Below, piece after piece: positions 7,668 through 17,109 of a stretch of 64,000 nt of DNA (position 1 is its first letter; every line of letters starts with the position of its first letter). The stretch is taken from assembly GCA_002704915.1 (NCBI GenBank), contig PAIP01000034.1, forward strand, positions 417,936 to 481,935, read 5' to 3'. The translations under genes were made by a program, and so were the position numbers. This stretch comes from Parvularcula sp. Lineage in GTDB: Bacteria > Pseudomonadota > Alphaproteobacteria > Caulobacterales > Parvularculaceae. Under the pieces are notes generated by a model. It worked only from the letters and a program-made list of their open reading frames with translations. It was not told the DNA's origin and searched no databases.

Positions 7668-9302
7668 ATGCTTCAGTTTTCAAAATTCCAGATCGCCGGC
7701 GTTGCGTTCATTGTTTTTCTCGGCGCCCTTTTTGCGCTTCCCAATCTCCTGTCCGAAGATGCAAGGGAAAGCTTGCCGGGCTTTCTGCCCAAGGGAACGA
7801 TCAATCTCGGTCTCGATCTTCAGGGCGGGTCTCACCTGCTCCTCAGCGTCGATACGGCCAAGGTTATCGACGACCGCATGAAGGCGCTTTTGGGCGACGT
7901 GCGCCGGGAATTGAGGCCTAACAGGGCGGCCAATCGCGAGCGGGTTTCCATTGAAAGTATTTCCTATGACGAGGAAGAAAACGTCATCTCCCTGCTGATC
8001 GCTGATCCGGCGGATGCAGAAGAAGCCGAAGAGCGATTGCGCAGCCTGACCCGCGGCGGTGTGGGCGGCGCGCTGGGGCTCGGCATTCGCGCATATTCGT
8101 TGAGCGCTGACGGCCAGCGTTTCGAGATCGCCATGACGCCCGAAGCCGAGCGGTTTTACGCCGACGGCGCGGTGCGCGATTCCATCGAAGTCATTCGCCG
8201 CCGCATCGACCCCGCCGGCAACAAGGAAGTGCTGATCGCGCCCCAGGGCGTCGACCGCATCGTGGTCCAGGTGCCGGGCGACAATGACCCGGAAGCCTTG
8301 AAGGCGCTGATCGACGTTGAGGGCCAGCTTAGTTTCCATCGTCACGATCCGACGGTAAGCCTTGCGGATGCGCAGGCGGGACTGCTGCCGCCGGGCCGCA
8401 TGTATCTTCCCTTCGTCGAAGGGGAAGGATCGGGACGGCCGGGCCTCGTTCTTTACGAAGACCCTGAAATCACCAGCGACATGGTCGTCGATGCGACGGC
8501 GGGTCTTAATTCCGACGGCATTGGCTTTCAGATCAATTTTGAATTCGACAATCGCGGCGCCCGCCGCTTCGGCGAATACACCCGCAACAATATCGGGGCC
8601 GTGTTTGCGATTGTGCTCGATGGCGAGATCATCTCCGCGCCGACAATCCAGTCCGCGATCACGCAAGGGCAGGGGCGCATCACCGGTAATTTCTCTGCTC
8701 AGGAGGCGGACAATATCGCGCTCTTGATCCGCTCCGGCGCGCTGCCGGCGCAGTTGCAGACAATCGAACAGAGGTCTGTCGGCGCGCAGCTTGGCCAGGA
8801 CTCCGTTGAAGCGGGTGCCAAGGCGCTGGTCATCGGCTTTGTCGCCGTCATTCTTTACATGATCATCAGCTATGGCCGGTTTGGCGTTTACGCAGACTTT
8901 GCGCTGATCGCGAATGTCATCCTGATTGCGGGCATCCTGTCGCTTCTCGGCTCGACGCTGACCCTGCCCGGCATCGCCGGCATCGTCCTGACCATCGGCA
9001 TGGCGGTGGACGCCAATGTGCTGATTTTCGAGCGTATTCGCGAGGAAATCATCGGCGGCAAGTCGCCGATCAAGGCGGCCGAAACGGGCTATGACAAGGC
9101 TCGCTCGGCCATTATCGACGCGAACATCACGACCTTCCTCGCGGCGCTGATCATGTTCCAGCTCGGCGCGGGGCCGGTGCGCGGTTTTGCGATTACCCTT
9201 GCGGTGGGCGTCGTAACCTCGGTCTTCACGGCCTATGTGCTGACGCGGCTTTTCGCGGGGGGCTATCTCCTCGCCAAACGGCCGCAAGAAATCAAACTTT
9301 AA
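7668..9302 (+). CDS. secD: Protein translocase subunit SecD
   Basis: This 544-residue protein has the SecD layout. An N-terminal membrane helix (about 8-25) is followed by the motif NLGLDLQGGSHLLL near residue 50 and a large periplasmic P1 domain. Five further membrane segments lie from about residue 380 to the end, including the conserved TIGMAVDANVLIFERIREE. SecD with SecF uses the proton gradient to pull exported proteins out of the SecYEG channel on the periplasmic side. The size fits the alphaproteobacterial form. yajC lies 55 bp upstream and secF 12 bp downstream, so the three form one operon. Confidence 0.97.
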   Translation: MLQFSKFQIAGVAFIVFLGALFALPNLLSEDARESLPGFLPKGTINLGLDLQGGSHLLLSVDTAKVIDDRMKALLGDVRRELRPNRAANRERVSIESISYDEEENVISLLIADPADAEEAEERLRSLTRGGVGGALGLGIRAYSLSADGQRFEIAMTPEAERFYADGAVRDSIEVIRRRIDPAGNKEVLIAPQGVDRIVVQVPGDNDPEALKALIDVEGQLSFHRHDPTVSLADAQAGLLPPGRMYLPFVEGEGSGRPGLVLYEDPEITSDMVVDATAGLNSDGIGFQINFEFDNRGARRFGEYTRNNIGAVFAIVLDGEIISAPTIQSAITQGQGRITGNFSAQEADNIALLIRSGALPAQLQTIEQRSVGAQLGQDSVEAGAKALVIGFVAVILYMIISYGRFGVYADFALIANVILIAGILSLLGSTLTLPGIAGIVLTIGMAVDANVLIFERIREEIIGGKSPIKAAETGYDKARSAIIDANITTFLAALIMFQLGAGPVRGFAITLAVGVVTSVFTAYVLTRLFAGGYLLAKRPQEIKL

Positions 9303-9314
9303 AGGGGCGCGCCC

Positions 9315-10280
9315 ATGTTGCTCAAGCTGATCCCCGACAACACCCATATCGGCTTTACGCAGATGCGTTTCGCCGCAATGGTTTTTTCCGCCATCCTCGT
9401 TGTCGGCTCGCTGCTCGCGCTTTTCACCATCGGTCTTAATTTCGGCGTCGACTTCAAAGGCGGCGTCACCATTGAGGTCGCCGATGACGAGCCCATCGAT
9501 ATCGGCGAGGTGCGCACGGTCGTCTCCGATCTCGGGCTCGGCAGCGTGGACGTTCAGGAAATCCAGGACTTTTCAACCTCCGATGAGGCGGTGCTGATCC
9601 GCATCGCGCAACAGGAAGCCGAGAACAGTGAGGACGAGACCGCCGGGGAAACGGCGCAGCAGGCAGCCTCGCTCGCGGTGCAGGACGCGTTGCGTGAACT
9701 GCTTGGCGACGGCGTTGATTTTCGCAAGGTCGATGTCGTCGGTCCGACAGTTTCGGGCGAACTCGTGCAGAAAGGCGCGCTCGCCGTTGCGCTCGCCATC
9801 GGCATGATGTTGATCTATATCTGGCTTCGTTTTGAGTGGCAGTTTTCCCTCGGCGCCATCGTCGCGCTGATCCACGACGTCATCATTACGCTCGGCATGT
9901 TCTCGGTGACGCAGCTTGAATTTAACCTCGCGATCATCGCAGCTATTTTGACGATCGTCGGCTATTCCATGAACGATACGGTGGTTGTTTATGACCGCGT
10001 TCGGGAGAATTTGCGCAAGTTCAAGCAAAAGCCCCTGGCGGAGCTTCTGGACCTGTCGATCAACGACACGCTGACGCGCACCATCATGACGTCGGGAACG
10101 ACCATGCTGGCGCTGTTTGCGCTGGTGATTTTCGGGGGAGAGGTGCTGCGCGGCTTCACGCTGGCGATGATCTGGGGGATCGTGATCGGCACCTATTCGT
10201 CGATCTTCGTCGCGTCGCCGTTCCTGTTGGCGACAGGCGTGAAGCGCGATTGGTCGAAAGCCGTTCCGGTCGGCGCTTAG
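9315..10280 (+). CDS. secF: Protein translocase subunit SecF
   Basis: The protein has 321 residues. An N-terminal helix leads into FGVDFKGGVTIEV, the SecF counterpart of the SecD GLDLQGG motif. A small periplasmic domain follows, with an acidic insert (EAENSEDETAGE) near residue 100. Five C-terminal membrane segments contain the signatures GYSMNDTVVVYDRVRENL and TLTRTIMTSGTTML. It starts 12 bp after secD and completes the SecDF complex. A convergent sodB gene ends 40 bp downstream. Confidence 0.97.
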   Translation: MLLKLIPDNTHIGFTQMRFAAMVFSAILVVGSLLALFTIGLNFGVDFKGGVTIEVADDEPIDIGEVRTVVSDLGLGSVDVQEIQDFSTSDEAVLIRIAQQEAENSEDETAGETAQQAASLAVQDALRELLGDGVDFRKVDVVGPTVSGELVQKGALAVALAIGMMLIYIWLRFEWQFSLGAIVALIHDVIITLGMFSVTQLEFNLAIIAAILTIVGYSMNDTVVVYDRVRENLRKFKQKPLAELLDLSINDTLTRTIMTSGTTMLALFALVIFGGEVLRGFTLAMIWGIVIGTYSSIFVASPFLLATGVKRDWSKAVPVGA

Positions 10281-10320
10281 CGCGTCCCTCGCGTCACGGC
10301 TTTCGACGAAGCATCGGCGG

Positions 10321-10920
10321 TTACGCCTTGCGCAGATTGTCGCTGGCGAAATCCCAGTTCACCAGCTTGTCCAGAAATGTCGAGATATAGTCGGGCCGTT
10401 TGTTCTGGTAATCGAGGTAATAGGCGTGCTCCCACACATCCATGGTGAGGAGCGGGGTGACGCCCGCCTCGGTCAGCGGCGTTTCCGCGTTCAGCGTCTT
10501 GCGCACTTCCAGCTTGCCGTCCTTGGCCACGAGCCAGGCCCAGCCTGAGCCGAACTGCGTCGCGCCGGCGTCTGAAAACGCCTTCTTGAAGCCTTCATAG
10601 TCGCCGAAAGCCGCATCGATCATTTCTGCAATCTGACCGGACGGGGCGCCGCCGCCTTTGGGGCTCATGGAGTTCCAGTAAAAAGTGTGGTTCCAGGACT
10701 GGGCGGCATTGTTGAAAAGGCCCTGATCGCCTTTTTCTTTCGCTGCTTTCACGATCTCTTCAAGGGACGCCTTGTCGAGATCGCCGCCTTTGATCGCCGC
10801 ATTGGTCTTGTCCACATAAGCGGCGTGGTGTTTGTCGTGGTGGAATTCGAGGGTTTGTTTGGAAATGTGCGGCGCAAGCGCGCCTTTGTCATAGGGAAGA
10901 TCGGGTAGTTCAATCGCCAT
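10321..10920 (-). CDS. sodB: Superoxide dismutase, Fe type
   Basis: The protein has 199 residues from the ATG at 10920; the ORF's 19-residue extension upstream lacks family similarity. Metal ligands are visible in LEFHHDKHHAAYV (first His), SWNHTFYWNSM (second His) and MDVWEHAYYLDYQ (Asp and His). GSGWAWLV and the Q-S-W-N-H context favour the iron form over the manganese form, though cambialism cannot be excluded. There is no signal peptide, so it is cytoplasmic. It is a single-gene unit convergent with secF and divergent from the phytoene-synthase-family gene. Confidence 0.95.
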   Translation of the reverse strand: MAIELPDLPYDKGALAPHISKQTLEFHHDKHHAAYVDKTNAAIKGGDLDKASLEEIVKAAKEKGDQGLFNNAAQSWNHTFYWNSMSPKGGGAPSGQIAEMIDAAFGDYEGFKKAFSDAGATQFGSGWAWLVAKDGKLEVRKTLNAETPLTEAGVTPLLTMDVWEHAYYLDYQNKRPDYISTFLDKLVNWDFASDNLRKA

Positions 10921-11093
10921 GTTCGCCTCTCTACTTTCTATGCAGGGGTATCTATGCAAGCGGGCCTTCTCGCGCAAGCAGGGCCGTAAAAACGCGGCGC
11001 TCGCCTCTGAGATGGAAGCTGATGCAATTATTGCCGCGCCATTGAAAACCCGCTCTCTTTACAGCGTTATCAACCTGTCATTGATTGGCCCGC

Positions 11094-11813
11094 ATGACCG
11101 AAACGTCAACACATGGCCGCGACCATTGTTCCACTCTTGTTCGCAGGCAGGACGAAGATCGCTGGCTCGCAGCACAATATGCGAAAACGCCGCTCAAGAA
11201 GTCGCTTCTGGCCCTGGCGGCGCTCCGCATTGAGCTGCGGCGCATTCCCGCGCAGGTGAGCGCGCCCCAGCTTGGCGAGATCCGGCTGCAATGGTGGCGG
11301 GAAGGGCTCGAAGCCATTCAGGCAGGCGGTCCGCCGCGCGCTCATCCCGTTCTGGAAACGGCGGCGGCGACCATGCTCGCAGACAAGCGCTGGGCGGCGC
11401 ACATCGATGCGGCGATCGATGGGGCGGCGCGCCCGCTCTATGGGGAAGGGTTTTCCACAGCCGATGATCTCGCCGGCTGGTTCCGTGAAACCGACGGCGC
11501 CCTCGATGCGATTGGCGCGCTGATGGCCGGCGGAGATGAGGCGTTGGCTGACGCGGCGGCGAAAGCAGGTGCGGCCTTCGCCATGGCGCGCGAAGGGCGG
11601 GTGATGGCTCCTAAGCTAACGGAAGACATCGTTCCTTATGCTGAGCGTATGTATAAAGGAGCAGCGCCCGAATTGTCCAAAGCTGAGACTGAGGTTGCGC
11701 CCGCGCTGTTGCATCTTTCGCTGACGCCGGTCTATTTGCGAAAAGGCGAGCGGCGCGCGCCATTGCGCAAGCGCATGAAGCTTTTTTCAGCGATGGCATT
11801 CGCGCGCTTCTGA
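11094..11813 (+). CDS. Squalene/phytoene synthase family protein (NDUFAF6-like)
   Basis: The protein has 239 residues from the ATG at 11094; a TTG at 11085 is an in-frame alternative. It matches the short alphaproteobacterial branch of the squalene/phytoene synthase family often found downstream of secDF, with LAALRIELRRIP, LGEIRLQWWREGLE and a C-terminal LTPVYLRKGE. True phytoene synthases carry two DXXXD prenyl-diphosphate motifs; neither is evident here, which fits the NDUFAF6-like branch linked to respiratory complex I assembly in mitochondria. Involvement in carotenoid synthesis is unlikely, and no other carotenoid gene is nearby. It is convergent with the ClC gene, with 4 bp between stops. 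Confidence 0.8.
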   Translation: MTETSTHGRDHCSTLVRRQDEDRWLAAQYAKTPLKKSLLALAALRIELRRIPAQVSAPQLGEIRLQWWREGLEAIQAGGPPRAHPVLETAAATMLADKRWAAHIDAAIDGAARPLYGEGFSTADDLAGWFRETDGALDAIGALMAGGDEALADAAAKAGAAFAMAREGRVMAPKLTEDIVPYAERMYKGAAPELSKAETEVAPALLHLSLTPVYLRKGERRAPLRKRMKLFSAMAFARF

Positions 11814-11817
11814 GAAC

Positions 11818-13452
11818 TTAGGTGTGATGTTCGATATTCTCTTCAATCAGCGCCCGGTTATAGGCGGCGAGCGCTTTGACGCGTGAGAGATAGCCGACGA
11901 CCTGATTTTCGTCTGATGGATCCACGACGGGAAGGCCGTGCTCTTCAGCTTCATTCAGTTTCGCCAGCGCTTCGCCCAATGACTGGCCGGCGCCGAGGCG
12001 TTCCGCATCGGCCGGAAGCGGCGCGCCCGGCGGCATTTTCTCCATCACTTCGCGCACGCGCGTGGTCTTGAGGATGATGCCTTGGGGGCCTTCGGAAAGA
12101 TCATAGCCCCGGCGCGACAATTGCCAGTGGAAGAACGACTTGCCGCAGGTCCATTGCGTGATCAGCGTGGCAATGGCGACCGCGACCATGAGCGAGATTG
12201 TGATGCCATATTCGCCGGTCAGTTCGAACGCGATCAGCGTGGTCGAGATGGGTGCGCCGAGAATGGCGCCCGAGACCGCACCCATGCCGATCATTGCGTA
12301 ATAAACCGGACTTGCGGTCACGTCGGGGAACAGCTCGCTGAGCCCGGCGCCGAAAGCCGCGCCCATAAAGGCGCCAATCACGAGACCCGGTGAAAAGACG
12401 CCGCCGCCGAAACGGCAGGACAGCGTCACCGCCGTCGCCACGCCTTTCATCAGCACGAGGATCGCGAGCAGGTGAATTGTGTAATCGCCATTGAGGGCTT
12501 TCGTGACGGCTTCATATCCGACGCCGAAAACTTCCGGATAGAAGACGCCGATCAAACCCACAATGACGCCGCCGATAGGCGGAAGCAAAAGATAGGATAT
12601 TTTTCTTTTCTGCGCGAACTCCCGAACGCCCACCGTCATGCGTTCGACCGTTTGTAAAAACCCGGACGCGACGAGACCGCAGAATACGCCTAGAAGCGCG
12701 GCGAGCGGCACGTCAATCGTTCCGATCACGCCATATTCCGGCGGCGCGAAAGCGGGAAAGTCGCCGAGATGAATGCGCGTGATGATCGCCGCGGAGACGC
12801 TCGCCGCCGCAATAGGCCCGAAGACGGACAGGGCGTAGTTGCCGAGAATGACCTCGAGCGCGAAGAGGACGCCGGCCACGGGGGCGTTGAAGCTCGCCGA
12901 GACTGCCGCTGCTGCGCCGCACCCTAGGAGCGCCCGCCGGTGCTTCGCAGTGAAACCGAGCTTTCGATAAAGGATAGAGGCGATCGTCGCGCCGAGATGG
13001 ACGGCCGGACCCTCGCGCCCGGCGCTGCCCCCGGCGCCGATTGAGACCGCCGAGACGGTCGCCGCCGCAAGACCGGCCCGCAGCGAGATATTGCCGCCCG
13101 AAACGGCTCTCGCCTCGATAACGTCGGCCACCCCCTGGCCGCGGCCGCCGGCGAGCCATTGGAAGCGATGGGCGAGAAATAAAAGCCCGGACACGACGAA
13201 CCCGCCGATCACCGGCGCCGCCCAGGCGCGCCAGGCGGTGAGCGAGGAGGCGCCGCTCACGACGCCGCCCTCGTCCTCGCCAAAGGCCAGGCTCGATACG
13301 GCGTCGATGGCGAAGCGGAAGGCGATCACGCCATAAGCGGCGGCGATGCCGATCACGACCGCCAGAATCCATACGCGAAGCACATCGACGCCCTGCAGCC
13401 GGCGGCGAATCTTCCTGAGGGCAATAAGGATGCGAGCGATTTTCCGCGGCAT
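11818..13452 (-). CDS. ClC family chloride channel/transporter with C-terminal CBS region
   Basis: The 544-residue protein has about ten or more hydrophobic segments in residues 25-440. The ClC selectivity-filter motifs are present in order: GRGQGVADVIEA at the GSGIP position, GSAGREGPAVHLG with the gating Glu, and GGGVFSPGLVIGAFMGA. The first motif deviates from GSGIP, as in many EriC-like proteins, so Cl-/H+ exchange versus channel activity cannot be told. The last ~80 residues (TRVREVMEKMP... GLPVVDPSDENQVVGYLSR) form a CBS domain, a nucleotide-sensing regulatory module. It is a stand-alone gene divergent from glnE. Confidence 0.92.
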   Translation of the reverse strand: MPRKIARILIALRKIRRRLQGVDVLRVWILAVVIGIAAAYGVIAFRFAIDAVSSLAFGEDEGGVVSGASSLTAWRAWAAPVIGGFVVSGLLFLAHRFQWLAGGRGQGVADVIEARAVSGGNISLRAGLAAATVSAVSIGAGGSAGREGPAVHLGATIASILYRKLGFTAKHRRALLGCGAAAAVSASFNAPVAGVLFALEVILGNYALSVFGPIAAASVSAAIITRIHLGDFPAFAPPEYGVIGTIDVPLAALLGVFCGLVASGFLQTVERMTVGVREFAQKRKISYLLLPPIGGVIVGLIGVFYPEVFGVGYEAVTKALNGDYTIHLLAILVLMKGVATAVTLSCRFGGGVFSPGLVIGAFMGAAFGAGLSELFPDVTASPVYYAMIGMGAVSGAILGAPISTTLIAFELTGEYGITISLMVAVAIATLITQWTCGKSFFHWQLSRRGYDLSEGPQGIILKTTRVREVMEKMPPGAPLPADAERLGAGQSLGEALAKLNEAEEHGLPVVDPSDENQVVGYLSRVKALAAYNRALIEENIEHHT

Positions 13453-13592
13453 GATAATCGTTATAGTTAACGGATTTTGTTCATATCAGCATTAAGAGCG
13501 AAGTCTAAATGTCACGAATAGTTTAACGGCGAATTCACCCTGCTTTGCCATGATCCGCTTCGTATCCATCGATGAGACCTGCGGGGAAGTTT

Positions 13593-16412
13593 ATGGCGGC
13601 GCCGACGACGCAATCAGCACGCAATACGGCCGACAAAATCGATCCGGCGCGCGCGCCGGCGGCGCTTGAGCGCTGGCGCCGGGCCGTGGCCGAAGCTATG
13701 GGCGGTGATCCGGGCGCCCCGCTCGACAGACCCGACCGCCGCCTTTTGATGCTGCGCGTTTTTGGCGCAACCCGGCGGCTCGCAGAACTTTGCATGACGC
13801 ATCCGGCCGCAGCAGCGACGGCGCTGATCGAAGGCGCTTCGCCCGTGCTTGCCGAAGCGGCGCGCGATCTGACAGCGCTTGATCGGGGGGTCGGGGGACC
13901 TGATGCGCTTCATGCGGCGCTTGCGCCGCTGAAAAACCGCGTCGATGTCGCGATCGCCATCGCCGAAATGAGTGGCGAGTGGAGCGTCGCTGACGCCACG
14001 GCGGCGCGCGTCGACTTCGCCGAACGCATGGTGGAGACGGGGCTGCGCTGGCTAGTGCGCGCCGCCGTCAAGCGCGGCGAGCTGACGGTCGATGACCCGG
14101 ATAATTTCCTGCGCGGCGTTTTTGTCGTGGCGGGCAGCGATTTCGCCCATGAAGACCTTTCCCCCTTCGGTCCGCTGGACCTCATCATTCTTTACGATGA
14201 ACAGGCGTTTGCCGCGCCGGCGGCCCGCGGCGCCGACCGCATCTTCGTGCGCATCGGCGCCGAACTTCGTGAAGCCTTCGAGGGCAAGCCCGGCGAGTAT
14301 CCGCTTTACGGATTGAGGACGCCGATCGGTTCCGGCGTGGGCGGCGCCGGCTATGCGGACTCAGTCGCTCGCGTCAAAGCGACGGCCGCCGGTCCGCAGG
14401 CCGATACGCTGAAAATGTGGCTCGGCGCGGCGCGTGTTGTTGCGGGCGACCGCACGGCCGGCGGCGCGTTCCTTGAGGACATAGAGCAGATCGTCTGGTC
14501 CGATAATCCCATCGCCATTGAAGCGCTGCGGAGCTTCGTTGAGCAAAAAGACGCCGATCCGCGAAGCGTGTTCCGGCGGGTGGCGGGCCTGTGCCGTCTC
14601 GCCATTGGCGGATTGCGCCCGATCTTCAGGACTGCGTCCGCGCGGGAGATTTTCGACAACGCATCGCGCTCGCGCACGCTGTCCAAGGATGCGGCGCGTC
14701 GTCTCGTCGCCGGCGAAGAACTGGCGCATATCGCTGTCTCGCGCCTGCAGATAATGAAGGGCGCCCCCGTCACCAGTGTCGAACGCGAAGACGAACAGCG
14801 CGCGCTGGCGCTGCTTTGCGGCTACAGCGATTACAAGGATCTCGAAGCCGCGCTGAATGGCGCCTGCACCGATGCGGCCAACACGCTGCGCCGCCTCGCC
14901 GCCGGTCCTCAGGAGGAAATTTCGCTCTATCGTCACGGCGAAGACGAAACAGAAGGCGACGCCGACAAGCTGGAGGATCTTGGCTTCCTCAACGGACAAA
15001 GTCTCTCCGAAGCTGTCGACAACTGGGCGCGCCGCGCCGAAGCGCGCCTCGGCGGCAAGCGTTTCTCCTCCCATGCGCCGGGCCTCCTGACGGCGTTCGG
15101 CGAGACGCAGCATCCGAACGACGCCGTGCGTCTGTTCGATCAGCTTCTGGCGAACGCCAGTGAAAAATACGACGTTTTCTCGCTGGTCTCCGACGGCGCC
15201 GAGCGCCGCGACGGTCTCGTCGACGCCTTCGGGTCTTTCGGCGCGGTGATGGAGCCGCTGACCTCTTCGGAAGCCCTCGCGGAAACGTTTTTCGAATCGA
15301 CTGGCGCCGAGACGCCGCAATCGGGCAAGGAATGGCTGAGCCGTTACACGCCGCCCCCGGCGAAAGGCAAGACGGCCCTCGCCGATCTCGCCGAATGGCG
15401 CCGCGAATTGCTGGCCCGGGTCGCGTATAACGCGGCGAGCGGCTCAACGAGCTTCGACGCCGCGGTTGAGGCCTTTGAAGATATTCATATCCGTACCCTG
15501 ACGAATGTTTTCGAAACCACGCGCGATGCCGCGCCGGCGGCAGAAGCGAAAGCGGGCGCCAATATCGCGCTTCATGTTTTCGAATCCGACGGGCCGCACC
15601 TGCCGGGCGCTGCGACCCATCTCGGTTTTATCGCCGGCGAGGATCTGGGCGAGGCGGGGGAAGCGTTCGCCAAGCGCTATCTGCAAAGCCTCAGCGAAGC
15701 GGGCGAGGGCGTTTTCGCCGTCACCCCCGATGCGACGCACCGTCCGGGCGGCGTCGCGGGGCCGGTCGTGTCGGCGCTCGCCGCCTTCAAATCCTATGTT
15801 CAGTCCGAAGCCGTAGCTCATGAACAGATCATGCTGGCGCGCGGCCGCGTTATCGCCGCCGGCGACGACAAGATTGAGGAAAGCGCGCGTGACGCGCTGA
15901 GGAGCGCCATCGCCGGCGCGCGCCGCGCCGACATTCTCTTCCGCGATCTCGACCGCGCCCGCGCCCAGCGCATGCGCCGCGAGCGTCCGTCCTCCGACTG
16001 GGATATCGACCGGCTCGAAGGCGGCCGCGCCGATGTGGAGCTCGTCATCTCGACGCTGATCTACAAGCATGCGTCGGCCCATCCTTTCGTTCAGGATGTG
16101 AGCCCGGCAGAGGCGCTCGACGCCATGGCGCGCTCCGGCCTCATTTCGGAAGAAACAGCCAAGACGCTGGCCTCCGCCCGGAGCTTCTGGGCGCGGCTGC
16201 AGCTTGTGCGCGCCCTTTCCGGCTGGACCGATCCGTTAAAAGCGCCGGTGCGCCGTCGCTTTGGCGGGATTATCGCGCGGGCCGCGGGCGTTCAGAAGTT
16301 CGAGCAGGTGCGACCGATGATGCGTGGCTATGCGGATGAAGTGACGCGCAGCTATGCGCAGATCGTCCTCGGGCGCCCGTCGCTGAATGTGGCGTCGCAT
16401 GCGGCGGGCTAA
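13593..16412 (+). CDS. GlnE-family (glutamine synthetase adenylyltransferase) homologue with eroded active sites
   Basis: The start is ATG 13593, with ggggaag just upstream; ATG 13572 is an alternative. The frame is open for 939 residues, the normal GlnE length. The overall pattern matches GlnE: LERWRRAV at the start, IAIAEMSGEWSVADATAARV, a central ARVVAGDRTAGGAFLEDI and a late SDWDIDRLEGGRADVELV. The catalytic blocks are degraded. The first SDIDLI site reads FGPLDLIILY, the DLRLRP block reads YGLRTPIGSG, RGGIREIEF reads IGGLRPIF, and the second SDLDL site is unrecognisable. GlnE normally adenylylates and deadenylylates glutamine synthetase. This one is probably a pseudoenzyme or has a changed role, although the frame is intact. 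Confidence 0.8.
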   Translation: MAAPTTQSARNTADKIDPARAPAALERWRRAVAEAMGGDPGAPLDRPDRRLLMLRVFGATRRLAELCMTHPAAAATALIEGASPVLAEAARDLTALDRGVGGPDALHAALAPLKNRVDVAIAIAEMSGEWSVADATAARVDFAERMVETGLRWLVRAAVKRGELTVDDPDNFLRGVFVVAGSDFAHEDLSPFGPLDLIILYDEQAFAAPAARGADRIFVRIGAELREAFEGKPGEYPLYGLRTPIGSGVGGAGYADSVARVKATAAGPQADTLKMWLGAARVVAGDRTAGGAFLEDIEQIVWSDNPIAIEALRSFVEQKDADPRSVFRRVAGLCRLAIGGLRPIFRTASAREIFDNASRSRTLSKDAARRLVAGEELAHIAVSRLQIMKGAPVTSVEREDEQRALALLCGYSDYKDLEAALNGACTDAANTLRRLAAGPQEEISLYRHGEDETEGDADKLEDLGFLNGQSLSEAVDNWARRAEARLGGKRFSSHAPGLLTAFGETQHPNDAVRLFDQLLANASEKYDVFSLVSDGAERRDGLVDAFGSFGAVMEPLTSSEALAETFFESTGAETPQSGKEWLSRYTPPPAKGKTALADLAEWRRELLARVAYNAASGSTSFDAAVEAFEDIHIRTLTNVFETTRDAAPAAEAKAGANIALHVFESDGPHLPGAATHLGFIAGEDLGEAGEAFAKRYLQSLSEAGEGVFAVTPDATHRPGGVAGPVVSALAAFKSYVQSEAVAHEQIMLARGRVIAAGDDKIEESARDALRSAIAGARRADILFRDLDRARAQRMRRERPSSDWDIDRLEGGRADVELVISTLIYKHASAHPFVQDVSPAEALDAMARSGLISEETAKTLASARSFWARLQLVRALSGWTDPLKAPVRRRFGGIIARAAGVQKFEQVRPMMRGYADEVTRSYAQIVLGRPSLNVASHAAG

Positions 16413-16476
16413 TTGTCGCTGAGAATCGCGTTTGGTGCGATTTGCTGGAAATTGGAACGGCCAATGTAGTATGCAT

Positions 16477-16518
16477 CAAGCTGCAAGTTAAATATCACGT
16501 TTAATACCTTGCAGCTTG
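16477..16518. terminator. Imperfect hairpin after glnE-like gene
   Basis: caagctgcaa (16477-16486) pairs with ttgcagcttg (16509-16518) across an A/T-rich loop. It begins 64 bp after the glnE-like stop and may end that transcript. There is no strong T-run after it. Confidence 0.35.
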
Positions 16519-16534
16519 CGACACACTCCGACAA

Positions 16535-16611
16535 CCCCGGCGAAGGCCGGGGTCCAGTCGAGATGGGCTTCGCCCGGCATTTTCTTTAGCTGGATCCCGG
16601 CCTTCGCCGGG
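16535..16611. repeat. Inverted repeat of the ccccggcgaaggccggggtcc type
   Basis: ccccggcgaaggccgggg plus tccag is followed about 35 bp later by ctggatcccggccttcgccggg, so each arm is a hairpin and the two arms pair with each other. Intergenic palindromes with this wording are frequent in alphaproteobacterial genomes. Only one copy occurs here. Confidence 0.6.
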
Positions 16612-16644
16612 ATGACCGGATGAGGGATGTGTAAGGGCGTTGGT

Positions 16645-16866
16645 CTAAGACGTCTTACTTGAAAGACGCTTCAACACATAAACCCTGATCGCCGACGCCA
16701 ATCCCGGCGGCGGGGTCTGCTTCAAACGATTGCGGTCAATGGAGTCGATCAGCGCGGGGAGGGTGCGCTTTTCCGTCTCGACGATGGCGTCGAGGGCGTC
16801 CCAGAATTCAGGCTCCAGCGCGATTGAGGTGCGGTGGCCTTTTAAGGTGATCGATCTCTTGCGCAT
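16645..16866 (-). CDS. Ribbon-helix-helix domain protein
   Basis: This 73-residue protein matches the small alphaproteobacterial ribbon-helix-helix family. It has a basic start (MRKRSITLKGHRTSIALEPE) forming the DNA-contacting strand, then FWDALDAIVETEKRTLPALI as the first helix, and a C-terminal SAIRVYVLKRL helix. Such genes often lie downstream of fumC with one or two small orphans between, as here. It is likely a DNA-binding regulator; the target is unknown. Confidence 0.8.
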   Translation of the reverse strand: MRKRSITLKGHRTSIALEPEFWDALDAIVETEKRTLPALIDSIDRNRLKQTPPPGLASAIRVYVLKRLSSKTS

Positions 16867-16886
16867 GGCTTAATGAACGGCGCGAT

Positions 16887-17016
16887 AAATTTCCATCCCT
16901 CCGATCCTTCGAGACAACCATGTTCCTTCATCCTGAGGGCGACCCCGGACTTGATCCGGGGGAGCATCTCGAAGGACGAAGGAACATGGTTCCTCAGGAT
17001 GAAGGCATGGAAATTT
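16887..17016. repeat. Long palindromic repeat, family member B
   Basis: The ends aaatttccat (16887-16896) and atggaaattt (17007-17016) pair. Inside, aaccatgttccttcatcctgagg pairs with its complement on the right, and a central ccccggacttgatccggg hairpin caps the structure. It shares ttcatcctgagg and tctcgaagg with members A and C. Confidence 0.8.
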
Positions 17017-17042
17017 ATTGCTCGAAACTCCAAAAACAACGA

Positions 17043-17076
17043 AACCGGCGTTCTCTCTGATGAGAAGACGCCGGTT
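17043..17076 (-). terminator. Hairpin terminator of the small orphan gene
   Basis: aaccggcgt (17043-17051) pairs with acgccggtt (17068-17076), with tctc/gaga pairing continuing inward. Read on the minus strand the stem is followed by cgttgtttttgg, a T-rich tail that fits an intrinsic terminator for the gene ending at 17110. Confidence 0.6.
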
Positions 17077-17109
17077 CGCCGTCTTGGTGCAAGCAGTGAC
17101 TTTTGAAAT

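Noticed and set aside
7680-9347. 555-aa minus-strand ORF over secD
   Set aside because: It is a shadow of secD in a high-GC frame: Arg/Asp/His-rich composition and no motif.
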